Assembly: GCA_964342585.1 (NCBI GenBank) | Contig: CAYFHK010000028.1 | Coordinates: 1 to 23,898, forward strand | Source of the DNA: Parvularcula sp964342585 | GTDB taxonomy: Bacteria > Pseudomonadota > Alphaproteobacteria > Caulobacterales > Parvularculaceae | Length of the DNA stretch: 23,898 nucleotides | Reading direction: 5' to 3' | Shown: positions 14,364 to 22,219 of the stretch, piece after piece | Layout of the letters: each line of letters begins with the position of its first letter | How positions within the stretch are numbered: the stretch's first letter is position 1 | Notes under the pieces: generated by a model | The model's input: only the letters and a program-made list of their open reading frames with translations | Databases searched by the model: none | Told to the model about the DNA's origin: nothing | Made by a program: the position numbers and the translations under genes

Positions 14364-15806
14364 ATGAGGAAGAGCTCTCACCTGATTGGTCTCTGCGGCG
14401 CGGGCATGTCCGCCGTCGCCTATCTGCTCAAAGAGCGCGGCGATGTTGTCACGGGCGCTGATGAAGGATTTTATCCGCCGGTGTCGGATTATCTCACCAA
14501 GATCGGCCAGGAATGCCTTGTGGGGTATAAAGCGGAAAACCTCCCCGAAGACCCCGATCTGATCGTGATTGGCAAGAACGCCAAGCTTGTACCGGAGACC
14601 AACCCGGAGGTCGCGGCGGCTTTTGCGCAGCATAAGGATAAAATTCGGTCCTTCCCGGAGGTGCTCGCTGATTTGACGGCGGATCGCCAACGTACCGTGA
14701 TCGCAGGGTCCTACGGGAAATCGACACTCACAAGCCTCATCACCCACTGCCTCGTGCAAGCAGGCAAAGCGCCAGGCTATTTCATCGGCGCCATCCCCAA
14801 CGATCTCGAGCACTCTTCATCGCTGGGCGGCGATGGCCCTTTTGTTTTCGAGGGTGACGAATACCCCAGCGCCAATTGGGATGACCGGCCGAAATTCGTC
14901 CATTATCAGCCGCACACGGTGGTGTTGACCTCCGCCACCCATGATCACGTCAATATCTATCCGACGATTGAGGACTATCACCGCCCTTTCACGGACCTCC
15001 TGCAAGGCCTGCAAGATCGCAGCGGCACCTTGGTGGGCTGCATAGACGAACACCACGCCGCGCGGTTCTTTCACGAATATATGGGGCCGAAAATCAGCTA
15101 CGGGCTTCAGCCTGGCTGTAACTTCTCGGCGGCCAATATCGTCTTGGGCGACCCCCTCACCGAAACACCGACGCGTTTTGACCTTTGCGCGGGTGCAGAG
15201 ATCTTGGCGAACATGGCGACAAGCCAGATGGGGCGCCATGCGGTGCAGAATATCTGTGGCGCCGCTGCTTATCTGCTCGGCCAGAATATTCTGACCCAAG
15301 AAGAATTGAGGCAGGGCGTGGCGACGTTTTCGGGCCTGGCGCGTCGGCTCGACCGGAAAGCGAAAACCTCTGCCCTCCCGATCTATGAGGGTTTTGGATC
15401 CTCCTACGAAAAAGCGCGGGCCGCGATCGATGCGATGAAAGCGCATTTCCCGGACCGTCGCCTGGTGGCGATGTTTGAACCGCACACCTTCACCTGGCGA
15501 AACAAGGATGCCCTTTCGCAATATGATACCGCCTTCGAGGGCACGCAGACGGTGTGGCTTTACGCCCCGCCGACACAAGGCGCCGACACCCATGCGCAAG
15601 CGAGCCTAGAGGATATCCACACCCGTTTGAGCGCCGCACACCCAGATGTGCGCACCTTTGGAAAGGGCGCGACGAACGACATCCTCGAAACGCTTGATCC
15701 GCAAACAGATGTTTTGTTGATCCTCTCCTCTGGTAGTTTCGACGGCACCCTTTCTGGGTTTCTTGCCGCCGCACCGGGCCGGTATCCGGCAAAATCGAAC
15801 GCATGA
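14364..15806 (+). CDS. mpl: Mpl-type murein peptide ligase (Mur ligase family)
   Basis: Resembles UDP-MurNAc:L-Ala-gamma-D-Glu-meso-DAP ligase, which reattaches recycled murein tripeptide to UDP-MurNAc. From ATG 14364 it is 480 residues (a GTG at 14358 would add two). Support: HLIGLCGAGMS (6-16), FYPPVSDYL, DLIVIGKNA, P-loop AGSYGKST (114-121), FEGDEYPSANWDDRPKF, then HDHVNIYPT. The EGDEY and DRRPKF-like blocks and the C-terminal LLILSSGSFDG resemble my memory of the Bacteroidetes-type enzymes more than E. coli Mpl. Two changes are odd: the usual GTHGKT/GSHGKT is GSYGKS, and the DFAHHP/DFAHSP block is EGFGSSYEK. It may act on a different peptide or be impaired. The gene symbol is by family only. 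Confidence 0.72.
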   Translation: MRKSSHLIGLCGAGMSAVAYLLKERGDVVTGADEGFYPPVSDYLTKIGQECLVGYKAENLPEDPDLIVIGKNAKLVPETNPEVAAAFAQHKDKIRSFPEVLADLTADRQRTVIAGSYGKSTLTSLITHCLVQAGKAPGYFIGAIPNDLEHSSSLGGDGPFVFEGDEYPSANWDDRPKFVHYQPHTVVLTSATHDHVNIYPTIEDYHRPFTDLLQGLQDRSGTLVGCIDEHHAARFFHEYMGPKISYGLQPGCNFSAANIVLGDPLTETPTRFDLCAGAEILANMATSQMGRHAVQNICGAAAYLLGQNILTQEELRQGVATFSGLARRLDRKAKTSALPIYEGFGSSYEKARAAIDAMKAHFPDRRLVAMFEPHTFTWRNKDALSQYDTAFEGTQTVWLYAPPTQGADTHAQASLEDIHTRLSAAHPDVRTFGKGATNDILETLDPQTDVLLILSSGSFDGTLSGFLAAAPGRYPAKSNA

Positions 15807-15813
15807 TTTCACT

Positions 15814-15836
15814 GCCCGCAGCCTTAAGTTGCGGGC
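15814..15836 (+). terminator. Hairpin after the Mpl-like gene
   Basis: GCCCGCA (15814-15820) pairs perfectly with TGCGGGC (15830-15836) across a 9-base loop, starting 8 bases after the stop codon. No T-run follows, so if it ends transcription it is not a classical intrinsic terminator. Confidence 0.35.
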
Positions 15837-15944
15837 GCGAACATCCGAGCAGAAAATGCTCAGAATGGCCGTCTCGCCGCTTCCCATCGCGTGACACAAG
15901 TGGTTATGTGAGCATGGTAGCGAGGTGGAGAGACGTCCGCCGCC

Positions 15945-15958
15945 GTCACGCATGTGAC
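15945..15958. promoter_or_regulatory. Palindrome in the amine oxidase upstream region
   Basis: GTCAC (15945-15949), four bases, GTGAC (15954-15958): perfect 5-bp arms, 73 bp before the likely ATG of the oxidase. The 15807-16030 gap holds nothing else I can name apart from the hairpin after mpl. A candidate operator for the oxidase/cytochrome-RidA unit; no regulator gene is adjacent. Confidence 0.25.
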
Positions 15959-16030
15959 CTCCTCTCCCGAGCTGCTTAAGACGAAGCGCAGCCGCGCTCT
16001 CCCCGCGCGGTGATGATGAGAGTGAGAGCG

Positions 16031-17608
16031 ATGGTTATAGCCACCCGCCGAGATCTTCTTTCCATGATTGGCGCCACCGCGGGCGGCGCGGCCATGTATC
16101 AGGCCATGACCGCCCTGGGGCACGCAGCACCGTCGACCTATAGCGGCCCGGTGAAGCTGGATGGCGACCCGAACGGTGCGACCGTTTTGGTCTTGGGTGC
16201 GGGTGTTGCGGGGATGACCGCAGCGCTCGAGCTGCGCCAGGCAGGCTACAAGGTGAAGGTGCTTGAATTCCGCGAGAAGGCAGGCGGTCGCTGTTGGACC
16301 CTGCGCGGCGGGGACAGCTACACAGAGCTTGGCGGCGCGACGCAAAAAGTTGGCTTCTCCGAAGGCAACTACATCAACCCCGGCCCCTGGCGCATTCCGC
16401 ACGACCATTACGCCGTACACGATTACTGCCAACGCTTGGGCGTACAACTCGAACCCTTCATTGAGAAAAACCACAACGCTTATCTTCACCACACGGACGC
16501 TTTTGGCGGCGAACCTCAACGCTATCGCCACGTGGCAACAGACTATCGCGGACATGTGTCCGAGTTGCTCGCCAAAGCGGTGCAAGGCGGCAAGCTCGAC
16601 GATGCGGTGAGCGCCGAGGACAAAGAGCTGCTGCTCGAATCGCTCAAGCGGACAGGCGTTCTCAACAACAATTATGAGTATCGCGGCGATTTGAATGTCG
16701 GGCGTTTCCGCGGGTTTGACCGCGACCCAAGCGCCGGCATCGACGGTTCGCCCTTGCCCTCGGCACCGCTCAACCCTTCGGATATTCTGCAGTCAAACCT
16801 TTGGCGGCATTTCTCGACCACAGAGCAGGTCGAATTCCAAATGCCGATGTTCCAGCCCGTTGGCGGGATGGACATGATCGCTCAAGCCTTCGCGCGCGAA
16901 TTGGCTGACATCATCACCTATAATGCCCGTGTCGTGTCTCTGCTCCAAGATGAGAACGGCGTGAGCGTCACCTATGAGGACACCGCTCGCGGCAATGCGC
17001 AGCGGACGGAGACGGCGGACTATTGCGTTTCGACGATCCCCTTCTCGATCCTTGGGCAGATCGAACACAGCTTCTCACGCGAGATGACCCAAGCGATTGA
17101 AGACGTCTACTATATCGGCTCTGCCAAATGGGGCCTCGAGTTCAACCGTCGCTTCTGGGAAGAGGACGACAAGATTTTCGGCGGCATTTCGTATACGAAC
17201 CTACCGATCGAGATGATCAGCTATCCGTCCACTGGCTTCTTCAAGAAAGGGCCGGCAGTCGTTCTTGGCGGCTATAGCTGGCGGCCGGAAGAAACCTATG
17301 AATTCAACGCCATGACGCCCGCCGAGCGGGTGAAATGGGCCGTCGATTTCGGGGCCAAGATCCATCCTCAATATAAAGAGGAATTCTTAAATGGCGTGAG
17401 CGTGAGTTGGCACAAAGTGCCATGGGTGCTCGGCTGCTTCGGTATTTGGCGCGATAAGGATGCGCACTATCAAACAGCGTTGCAGATGGATAATCGCATC
17501 GTCCTCGCGGGCGAGCACATTTCCTATCGCGGCGCTTGGCTTGAGGGCGGCATCTTGTCGGCGCTCAATGCCATCGAAACGCTACATCAACGTGTTGTTC
17601 AGGGGTAA
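16031..17608 (+). CDS. Tat-exported flavin amine / L-amino-acid oxidase (dehydrogenase)
   Basis: An FAD enzyme of the amine oxidase superfamily, 525 residues from ATG 16031 (GTG 16010 and ATGs at 16013/16016 are possible starts). The N-terminus TRRDLLSMIGATAGGAA (5-21) is a twin-arginine signal, so the folded flavoprotein should reach the periplasm. The dinucleotide loop VLGAGVAGM (54-62), LEFREKAGGRCWT (78-90) and the C-terminal LAGEHISYRGAWLEGGILSAL FAD site are clear. NPGPWRIPHDH (116-126) resembles the GPMRLPEKH block of L-amino-acid oxidases, whose Arg binds the substrate carboxylate; Arg121 would do this here, pointing to an alpha-amino acid substrate. The gene is 8 bp before a cytochrome c-RidA lipoprotein, which suggests it works as a dehydrogenase donating to haem, as NicA2 does with CycN. 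The substrate is not known. Confidence 0.87.
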   Translation: MVIATRRDLLSMIGATAGGAAMYQAMTALGHAAPSTYSGPVKLDGDPNGATVLVLGAGVAGMTAALELRQAGYKVKVLEFREKAGGRCWTLRGGDSYTELGGATQKVGFSEGNYINPGPWRIPHDHYAVHDYCQRLGVQLEPFIEKNHNAYLHHTDAFGGEPQRYRHVATDYRGHVSELLAKAVQGGKLDDAVSAEDKELLLESLKRTGVLNNNYEYRGDLNVGRFRGFDRDPSAGIDGSPLPSAPLNPSDILQSNLWRHFSTTEQVEFQMPMFQPVGGMDMIAQAFARELADIITYNARVVSLLQDENGVSVTYEDTARGNAQRTETADYCVSTIPFSILGQIEHSFSREMTQAIEDVYYIGSAKWGLEFNRRFWEEDDKIFGGISYTNLPIEMISYPSTGFFKKGPAVVLGGYSWRPEETYEFNAMTPAERVKWAVDFGAKIHPQYKEEFLNGVSVSWHKVPWVLGCFGIWRDKDAHYQTALQMDNRIVLAGEHISYRGAWLEGGILSALNAIETLHQRVVQG

Positions 17609-17616
17609 GATTAATC

Positions 17617-19605
17617 ATGACCGTGAGTTATCGGAAAATTATTCGGCTTTCGCTGATGGCAGGGGTGCTCTCCACGGCGGCGTGCGCTGAAACAGAGACG
17701 ACCACACCTGAAACGAGCACGGCGGATGGCGCGTCTCTGGCGCAGCCGCTGGGCGAAGGATCGGCGGCCCCGGCGGCGTCTGTTCCTGCGGCAAGCGTGC
17801 AAACGGCGGCGGCAAACGTGAATGCCGCGCCAGCCAGTGCGACAGAAGCCAAAGACCCACATGGGTATGCCGAACTCGCCAGCGTGTCGGTCAATGAAGA
17901 CATTTTTTCAGACCTCGGTTTTGAAGCTGAGGAAGGCGGCGAGATTTACGCCACCGTCTGCGCCGGTTGTCACATGGCTGATGGCAGCGGCGCCGTAGGC
18001 GGCGGCGAGTATCCGGCGCTCAAAGGCAATGGCAACCTCACCTTCCCGCAATATCCAATCTCGATGACGCTCAACGGCCGCAAAGGCATGCCCGGCCTTG
18101 GCCCCTTCTTGTCAGATGAACAAGTCGTCTCGCTGATCAATTATTTGCAAGAAGACATGAATGGCTTTGAGCCGACCGCCACGATAGAGATGGTGCAAGC
18201 GGCGCGTACGGATTTTTCGCGTTACGTGCGCGGTGACATGGTCGATAGCCAGCCTGGCATCGTCATGGTGGCGGAACTTGCCGCCGATGGCGAACAGGCT
18301 GCGGCCTCGGTGATGAGCGACGCGCAGCAGGAAGCGCCCGAGGCGGCACCCGCTGAAATTCCCGCCCCTGCAGAAGAACCTGAAACCGAACCAGCACCGG
18401 CGGCGGCTGCCGAAGCCCCCGCAGCATCGGAGGCCGAGACTCCCGCCACCGCGGAAGCAGCACCGGCCGAAACGGCCCCTGCAGCGCCCGAGGCTGAAAC
18501 CACCGCGCCCGCGCAAGCAGCGGCACCGGCTGAAGCTGCACCGGCACCGACGACTTCAGAACCGGCAGCAACTGCTGAGGCACCCGCCGCTACACCCGCT
18601 GAGGAGGCCCCGACAGAAGAGGCGGCGCCTGCCCCCGCGACGGCGGCTGCACCTCAAGCAGCGCCTGAGACACCGCCAGCGGCTCCATCCGCTGCGCTTG
18701 CAGAGGCTGCTGTTCGCCATAAAAATCCGGGGTCGAACTTCCCGATCCTGATGGCGGCAGAAATCCCAGCGACCTCGTCGATGGTCTATCTTAGCGGCAC
18801 CGTCCCTCAGGTGATCAACACCGAGGCGCCCCGCAACTCCCTCGAAGCCTTCGGCGACACCAAAGCGCAGACGGAAAGCACGCTCAAATCGATCGATCAA
18901 AAGTTGAAGTCGCTCGGCCTTACGATGAGCGACGTCATCAAAATGCAGGTCTTCCTGGTACGTCCTGAAGGCGCGGATGCAATGGACTTCTCCGGCTTTA
19001 TGGAAGGCTACACGCAGTTCTTCGCGACAGATGAGCAGCCCAACATGCCGACACGCTCCGTGCTCGAAGTGGCGGGCCTCGCCAATCCCAACTGGCTTGT
19101 CGAGATCGAAGTGGTCGCGGTGAAACCCGGCGAAGCCGCGTCGGCACCGGCCGAAAATGCCGCGCCCGAGGCGATGGCTGAGAAAGTCGTTCGCCACAAA
19201 ATCCCAGGCTCGGACTTCCCGATCCTAATGGCGGCCGAAATCCCCGCCACCACACAGCTCGTCTATCTGAGCGGTACCGTGCCACAAGTCGTGAACGAGG
19301 AGGCCCCGCGCAACTCGATGGAAGCCTTTGGCGACACAAAGGCTCAAACGGTCAGCACGCTGCAGTCCATCGAAGCCAAGCTCAAATCACTCGACCTCAG
19401 CATGGGCGATGTGGTGAAGATGCAGGTCTTCCTCGTGCGGCCTGAAGGCGCCGACGCGATGGATTTTGCCGGCTTCATGGAAGGCTACACGCAGTTCTTC
19501 GGCACGGACGAACAGCCCAACACACCGACACGCTCCGTGTTCGAAGTGGCAGGCCTCGCCAATAAAAACTGGCTTGTGGAAATCGAAGTGGCGGCGACGC
19601 GCTAG
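17617..19605 (+). CDS. Lipoprotein fusion: cytochrome c, Ala/Pro/Glu linker, two RidA domains
   Basis: 662 residues. A lipoprotein signal ends in LSTAAC, so Cys23 would be lipidated, with Ala at +2 favouring release to the outer membrane by the E. coli rule. A class I cytochrome c domain (about 104-185) has the haem site CAGCH (115-119) and a GMPG Met158 as likely distal ligand. A low-complexity Ala/Pro/Glu linker (about 227-363) follows. Two RidA domains (about 366-503 and 525-662) are nearly the same: each has YLSGTVPQ, PTRS with the catalytic Arg (Arg480, Arg639) and VEIE with the Glu equivalent to E. coli RidA Glu120 (Glu496, Glu655). RidA hydrolyses 2-imino acids, the direct products of amino acid oxidases, so the partner encoded 8 bp upstream is the likely imine source. 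The start is ATG 17617 with AGGGG upstream. Confidence 0.9.
   Translation: MTVSYRKIIRLSLMAGVLSTAACAETETTTPETSTADGASLAQPLGEGSAAPAASVPAASVQTAAANVNAAPASATEAKDPHGYAELASVSVNEDIFSDLGFEAEEGGEIYATVCAGCHMADGSGAVGGGEYPALKGNGNLTFPQYPISMTLNGRKGMPGLGPFLSDEQVVSLINYLQEDMNGFEPTATIEMVQAARTDFSRYVRGDMVDSQPGIVMVAELAADGEQAAASVMSDAQQEAPEAAPAEIPAPAEEPETEPAPAAAAEAPAASEAETPATAEAAPAETAPAAPEAETTAPAQAAAPAEAAPAPTTSEPAATAEAPAATPAEEAPTEEAAPAPATAAAPQAAPETPPAAPSAALAEAAVRHKNPGSNFPILMAAEIPATSSMVYLSGTVPQVINTEAPRNSLEAFGDTKAQTESTLKSIDQKLKSLGLTMSDVIKMQVFLVRPEGADAMDFSGFMEGYTQFFATDEQPNMPTRSVLEVAGLANPNWLVEIEVVAVKPGEAASAPAENAAPEAMAEKVVRHKIPGSDFPILMAAEIPATTQLVYLSGTVPQVVNEEAPRNSMEAFGDTKAQTVSTLQSIEAKLKSLDLSMGDVVKMQVFLVRPEGADAMDFAGFMEGYTQFFGTDEQPNTPTRSVFEVAGLANKNWLVEIEVAATR
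18714..19605 (+). repeat. Tandem duplication encoding the two RidA domains
   Basis: The DNA from about 18714 to 19127 and from about 19191 to 19602 encodes two domains of about 138 residues that agree at roughly four of five positions by eye, joined by a short Ala/Glu/Pro spacer. Many differences are at third codon positions, which points to purifying selection on both copies rather than a very recent event. Confidence 0.9.
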
Positions 19606-19615
19606 TCGGCGTCGC

Positions 19616-20377
19616 TCATCCTCCCTTACGTCCAGCCAAAACGTAAAGCGGCAGGCGGACAGCCAATAGGCGGTCCGCCTGTTGCCTTTTCAGGGCATCT
19701 TTTTCCAGCGCGGACAGTGTCGCTTCGTGTCCATCCTCCCGCGCCCGTTTGTGAGCGGACCATGATCGCATGAACGCGATCACCTGTTCAGGCGTCCATG
19801 AGAGATCGCAGGCAAAACGCGGCGTTTCCACCAGCGTGAGAGGAATGCCCATTTCCTCGGGCTGATACCCGCGCATGGCCTTGCGATTGCCTTCCGCCCA
19901 GTACGGATCGACAATTTCTCTGACCGGATCGACTAAGGGCGCCTGCAGCATCGGCACGTCGCTGGGCAGGTCGTAAACCCAGGCGCAGAACAGCCCGCCT
20001 GGGCGAAGCACCCGCCCGACCTCCGCCCAAAACGCCGGCGTGGAAAACCAATGAAGCGCGGCCGCCGCAGTCACCGCATCGACGCTCGCCGACGCCAACC
20101 CTGACGCCTCCGACGGGGCGAGCGTATACTTTATGCGGTCGTGCACTTTCGCTTCGGCGAGTTGCGCCGGATCGATGTCCGTGGCGAACACGGTTTCGAA
20201 TCGCTCGGCCAAACTGATCGCCGCCTGGCCATTTCCCGTGGCCACATCCCACACGGCCTCGCGCGCTGGCGCCTGTTCCGCAATCCAATCAAACAGCGCA
20301 TCAGGGTAGCCAGGTCGCCCCGCGGCGTAGGCTTTCGCCTGCGCCCCGAAACTCCGCGCGTTCAGCTCTTCGGTCAT
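19616..20377 (-). CDS. Class I SAM-dependent methyltransferase
   Basis: 253 residues from ATG 20377. Motif I is VWDVATGNGQAA (42-53), the acidic residue after strand 2 is in FATDIDP (64-70), and AAAALHWF plus VLRPGG complete a type 11/UbiE-like Rossmann methyltransferase. The AALHWF pattern is frequent in small-molecule (trans-aconitate-like) methyltransferases; the substrate cannot be told from the sequence. The start overlaps the ilvE stop by 4 bp (ATGA), so it is co-translated with ilvE. It converges with the cytochrome-RidA gene, with only 10 bp between the two stops and no visible terminator. Confidence 0.85.
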   Translation of the reverse strand: MTEELNARSFGAQAKAYAAGRPGYPDALFDWIAEQAPAREAVWDVATGNGQAAISLAERFETVFATDIDPAQLAEAKVHDRIKYTLAPSEASGLASASVDAVTAAAALHWFSTPAFWAEVGRVLRPGGLFCAWVYDLPSDVPMLQAPLVDPVREIVDPYWAEGNRKAMRGYQPEEMGIPLTLVETPRFACDLSWTPEQVIAFMRSWSAHKRAREDGHEATLSALEKDALKRQQADRLLAVRLPLYVLAGRKGG

Positions 20378-21297
20378 TTGACCGGGTCGAGCCAACCCCA
20401 TTTGTCTTCTGTACGCCCATCAAAGAGGCCGAAGAAGACATCTTGGATGGCTTTCGTCACAGGCTTGTTGCTCTGCCGACCGATCGGCACGCCATCAACG
20501 GTTTTGATCGGCGTCACCTCAGCGGCAGTCCCGGTGAAGAACAGCTCATCCATGCCGTAGAGCATTTCGCGCGGCAGGGTTTGCTCAACCACTTCAATAC
20601 CCAGATCGTCCGCGATGGCGATGATCGAATTCCGGGTGATCCCATTCAAGATCGAGGCAGAAAGCGGCGGGGTGATGAGGCGCCCTTGATGGACAGCGAA
20701 GAGGTTCTCGCCGCCGCCCTCGGAGACAAGCCCATCCGCCGACAGGCCGATCCCCTCAGCGTAGCCATGACGCTTCGCTTCGCCGGTGATCAGGCGGGAT
20801 GACAAATAATTGCCTGCCAATTTCGCGCCCGCCGGAATCGTATCGGGGGCGGAGCGCCGCCAGCTCGACACGCAGACGTCGATGCCGTTCTCAATCGCCT
20901 CATCGCCGAGATAACGGCCCCATGGGAATGCGGCGATCACGAAATCATTGGGCGCCGTGGTCGCCGAGGGCGACATCTCGCCATAGCCCAAATAGGCATT
21001 CACTCGAATGTAAGCCGACACAAGGCCGTTCTCGCGCACGGTTTTGCGGCAGGCCTCGCGAACTTCTTCTTCGCTGTACTGGATTTTAAACCCGTAGATT
21101 TTCGCGGAGTAGAACAGCCGGGCAATGTGCGCATCATTGCGGAAGATGCACGTGCCCTTCGGCGTCTCATAGGCGCGCATCCCCTCAAAGGCGCAGGTGC
21201 CGTAAAGGAGCGCGTGGGTGAGTACGTGGGTGGTGGCGTCCTTCCACGGAACCAGCTCGCCATTCTTCCAGATGTACTCAGCTTCTTGTATCGGCAT
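20374..21297 (-). CDS. ilvE: Branched-chain amino acid aminotransferase
   Basis: PLP-dependent class IV aminotransferase for the last step of Val/Leu/Ile synthesis. 307 residues, the normal length. Visible are LTHALLYGTCAFEGMRAYET (26-45), the PLP lysine in AGAKLAGNYLSS (Lys159, the same number as in E. coli IlvE), SEGGGENLF and the FTGTAAEVTPI phosphate/specificity loop. A GAGG/AAGG purine run precedes the ATG. Divergent from mazG across 100 bp. Confidence 0.94.
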   Translation of the reverse strand: MPIQEAEYIWKNGELVPWKDATTHVLTHALLYGTCAFEGMRAYETPKGTCIFRNDAHIARLFYSAKIYGFKIQYSEEEVREACRKTVRENGLVSAYIRVNAYLGYGEMSPSATTAPNDFVIAAFPWGRYLGDEAIENGIDVCVSSWRRSAPDTIPAGAKLAGNYLSSRLITGEAKRHGYAEGIGLSADGLVSEGGGENLFAVHQGRLITPPLSASILNGITRNSIIAIADDLGIEVVEQTLPREMLYGMDELFFTGTAAEVTPIKTVDGVPIGRQSNKPVTKAIQDVFFGLFDGRTEDKWGWLDPVK

Positions 21298-21340
21298 CCT
21301 TACCGCTCCTCATCAGTGATGGCGGGTTGTAGCAAAGGCC

Positions 21341-21359
21341 GTCTTCCCCGCAAGAAGAC
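21341..21359. repeat. Inverted repeat between ilvE and mazG
   Basis: GTCTTC (21341-21346) and GAAGAC (21354-21359) are perfect 6-bp arms around 7 bases, in the shared promoter region of the divergent genes. It could form a short hairpin or be an operator; no more can be said. Confidence 0.25.
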
Positions 21360-21397
21360 CTCGCTGCGACACGCGCAAAAGGAAGGAAGCCGCGCAA

Positions 21398-22219
21398 ATG
21401 GCATTCGATCCCCCCGAAAACCGCCGTTCCATTGAAGGTTTACGCGAGATTATGCGCAAGCTGCGCGCGCCGGAAGGCGGTTGCCCCTGGGATGTGGAGC
21501 AAACGCACGACTCGATTGCGCGCTATTGCATCGAAGAAGCCTATGAAGTGGTCGATGCGATCGAGCGCGGTGACGACCGTGACTTCAAGGATGAGCTGGG
21601 TGATTTGCTCCTTCAGGTGATCTTCCACGCACAGATGGCCGATGAGCGCGGCGCCTTCACCTTTGACGATGTGGTCGAAGCGATCTGTGACAAGATGGTG
21701 CGGCGGCATCCGCATGTGTTCGAGGCGGCTGATGGCCGGGACGCAGACGGACAAACCGCCGCATGGGAAGAGATCAAAGCTGCCGAACGCGCCGAGAAAG
21801 CCCAGGACGGCCCCGTAAGCGTGCTCGATGACGTGCCCATCGGCTTGCCTGCGCTCACGCGGGCGGAGAAGCTCTCGAAACGCGCCGCTCGCGTGGGGTT
21901 TGATTGGCCGACACCCGCCGCAGTGATCCCGAAAATCCATGAAGAACTCGCAGAGGTGGAAGAAGCCCTAGCGAGCGGCGATGAAGCGCATACGGAGGAA
22001 GAGATCGGCGATCTCCTTCAAACCATCGCCACACTTACCCGCAAGCTGGGCATAGAGGGCGAAACGGCGCTACGCCACGCGAATGCGAAATTCACGCGCC
22101 GCTTCCAGGGTGTTGAGGCGCGGGTTGCGGCCAGCGGGCGTGATTTCGATGCACATACGCTCGATGAGCTTGAAGCCTATTGGGCCGATGTGAAGCGCCA
22201 CGAGAAAGCGAATACATGA
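21398..22219 (+). CDS. mazG: MazG, nucleoside triphosphate pyrophosphohydrolase
   Basis: House-cleaning enzyme hydrolysing NTPs to NMP and PPi. 273 residues with two MazG domains: the first has GGCPWDVEQTH, EEAYEVVDAI (46-55) and DELGDLLLQV (65-74), with the Mg-binding EExxE...ExxD set complete; the second has EELAEVEEAL and EEEIGDLLQTI. The tandem-domain layout is that of E. coli MazG. AAGGAAGGAAG precedes the ATG. The 3' end overlaps the SDR gene by 4 bp. Confidence 0.95.
   Translation: MAFDPPENRRSIEGLREIMRKLRAPEGGCPWDVEQTHDSIARYCIEEAYEVVDAIERGDDRDFKDELGDLLLQVIFHAQMADERGAFTFDDVVEAICDKMVRRHPHVFEAADGRDADGQTAAWEEIKAAERAEKAQDGPVSVLDDVPIGLPALTRAEKLSKRAARVGFDWPTPAAVIPKIHEELAEVEEALASGDEAHTEEEIGDLLQTIATLTRKLGIEGETALRHANAKFTRRFQGVEARVAASGRDFDAHTLDELEAYWADVKRHEKANT

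Noticed and set aside
14817..16585. Long minus-strand frames (14817-15599, 15860-16585) opposite the Mpl-like and oxidase genes
   Set aside because: Antisense to recognised coding regions, with no recognisable domain.
18296..18710. Repetitive GC-rich stretch as a possible repeat array or CRISPR
   Set aside because: It is in frame and encodes the Ala/Pro/Glu linker; there are no regular spacers or palindromic repeats.
18112..19197. Minus-strand frames opposite the Ala/Pro/Glu linker and RidA domains
   Set aside because: Gly/Arg/Ser/Phe low complexity is what the reverse of an Ala/Pro/Glu-rich coding stretch gives.
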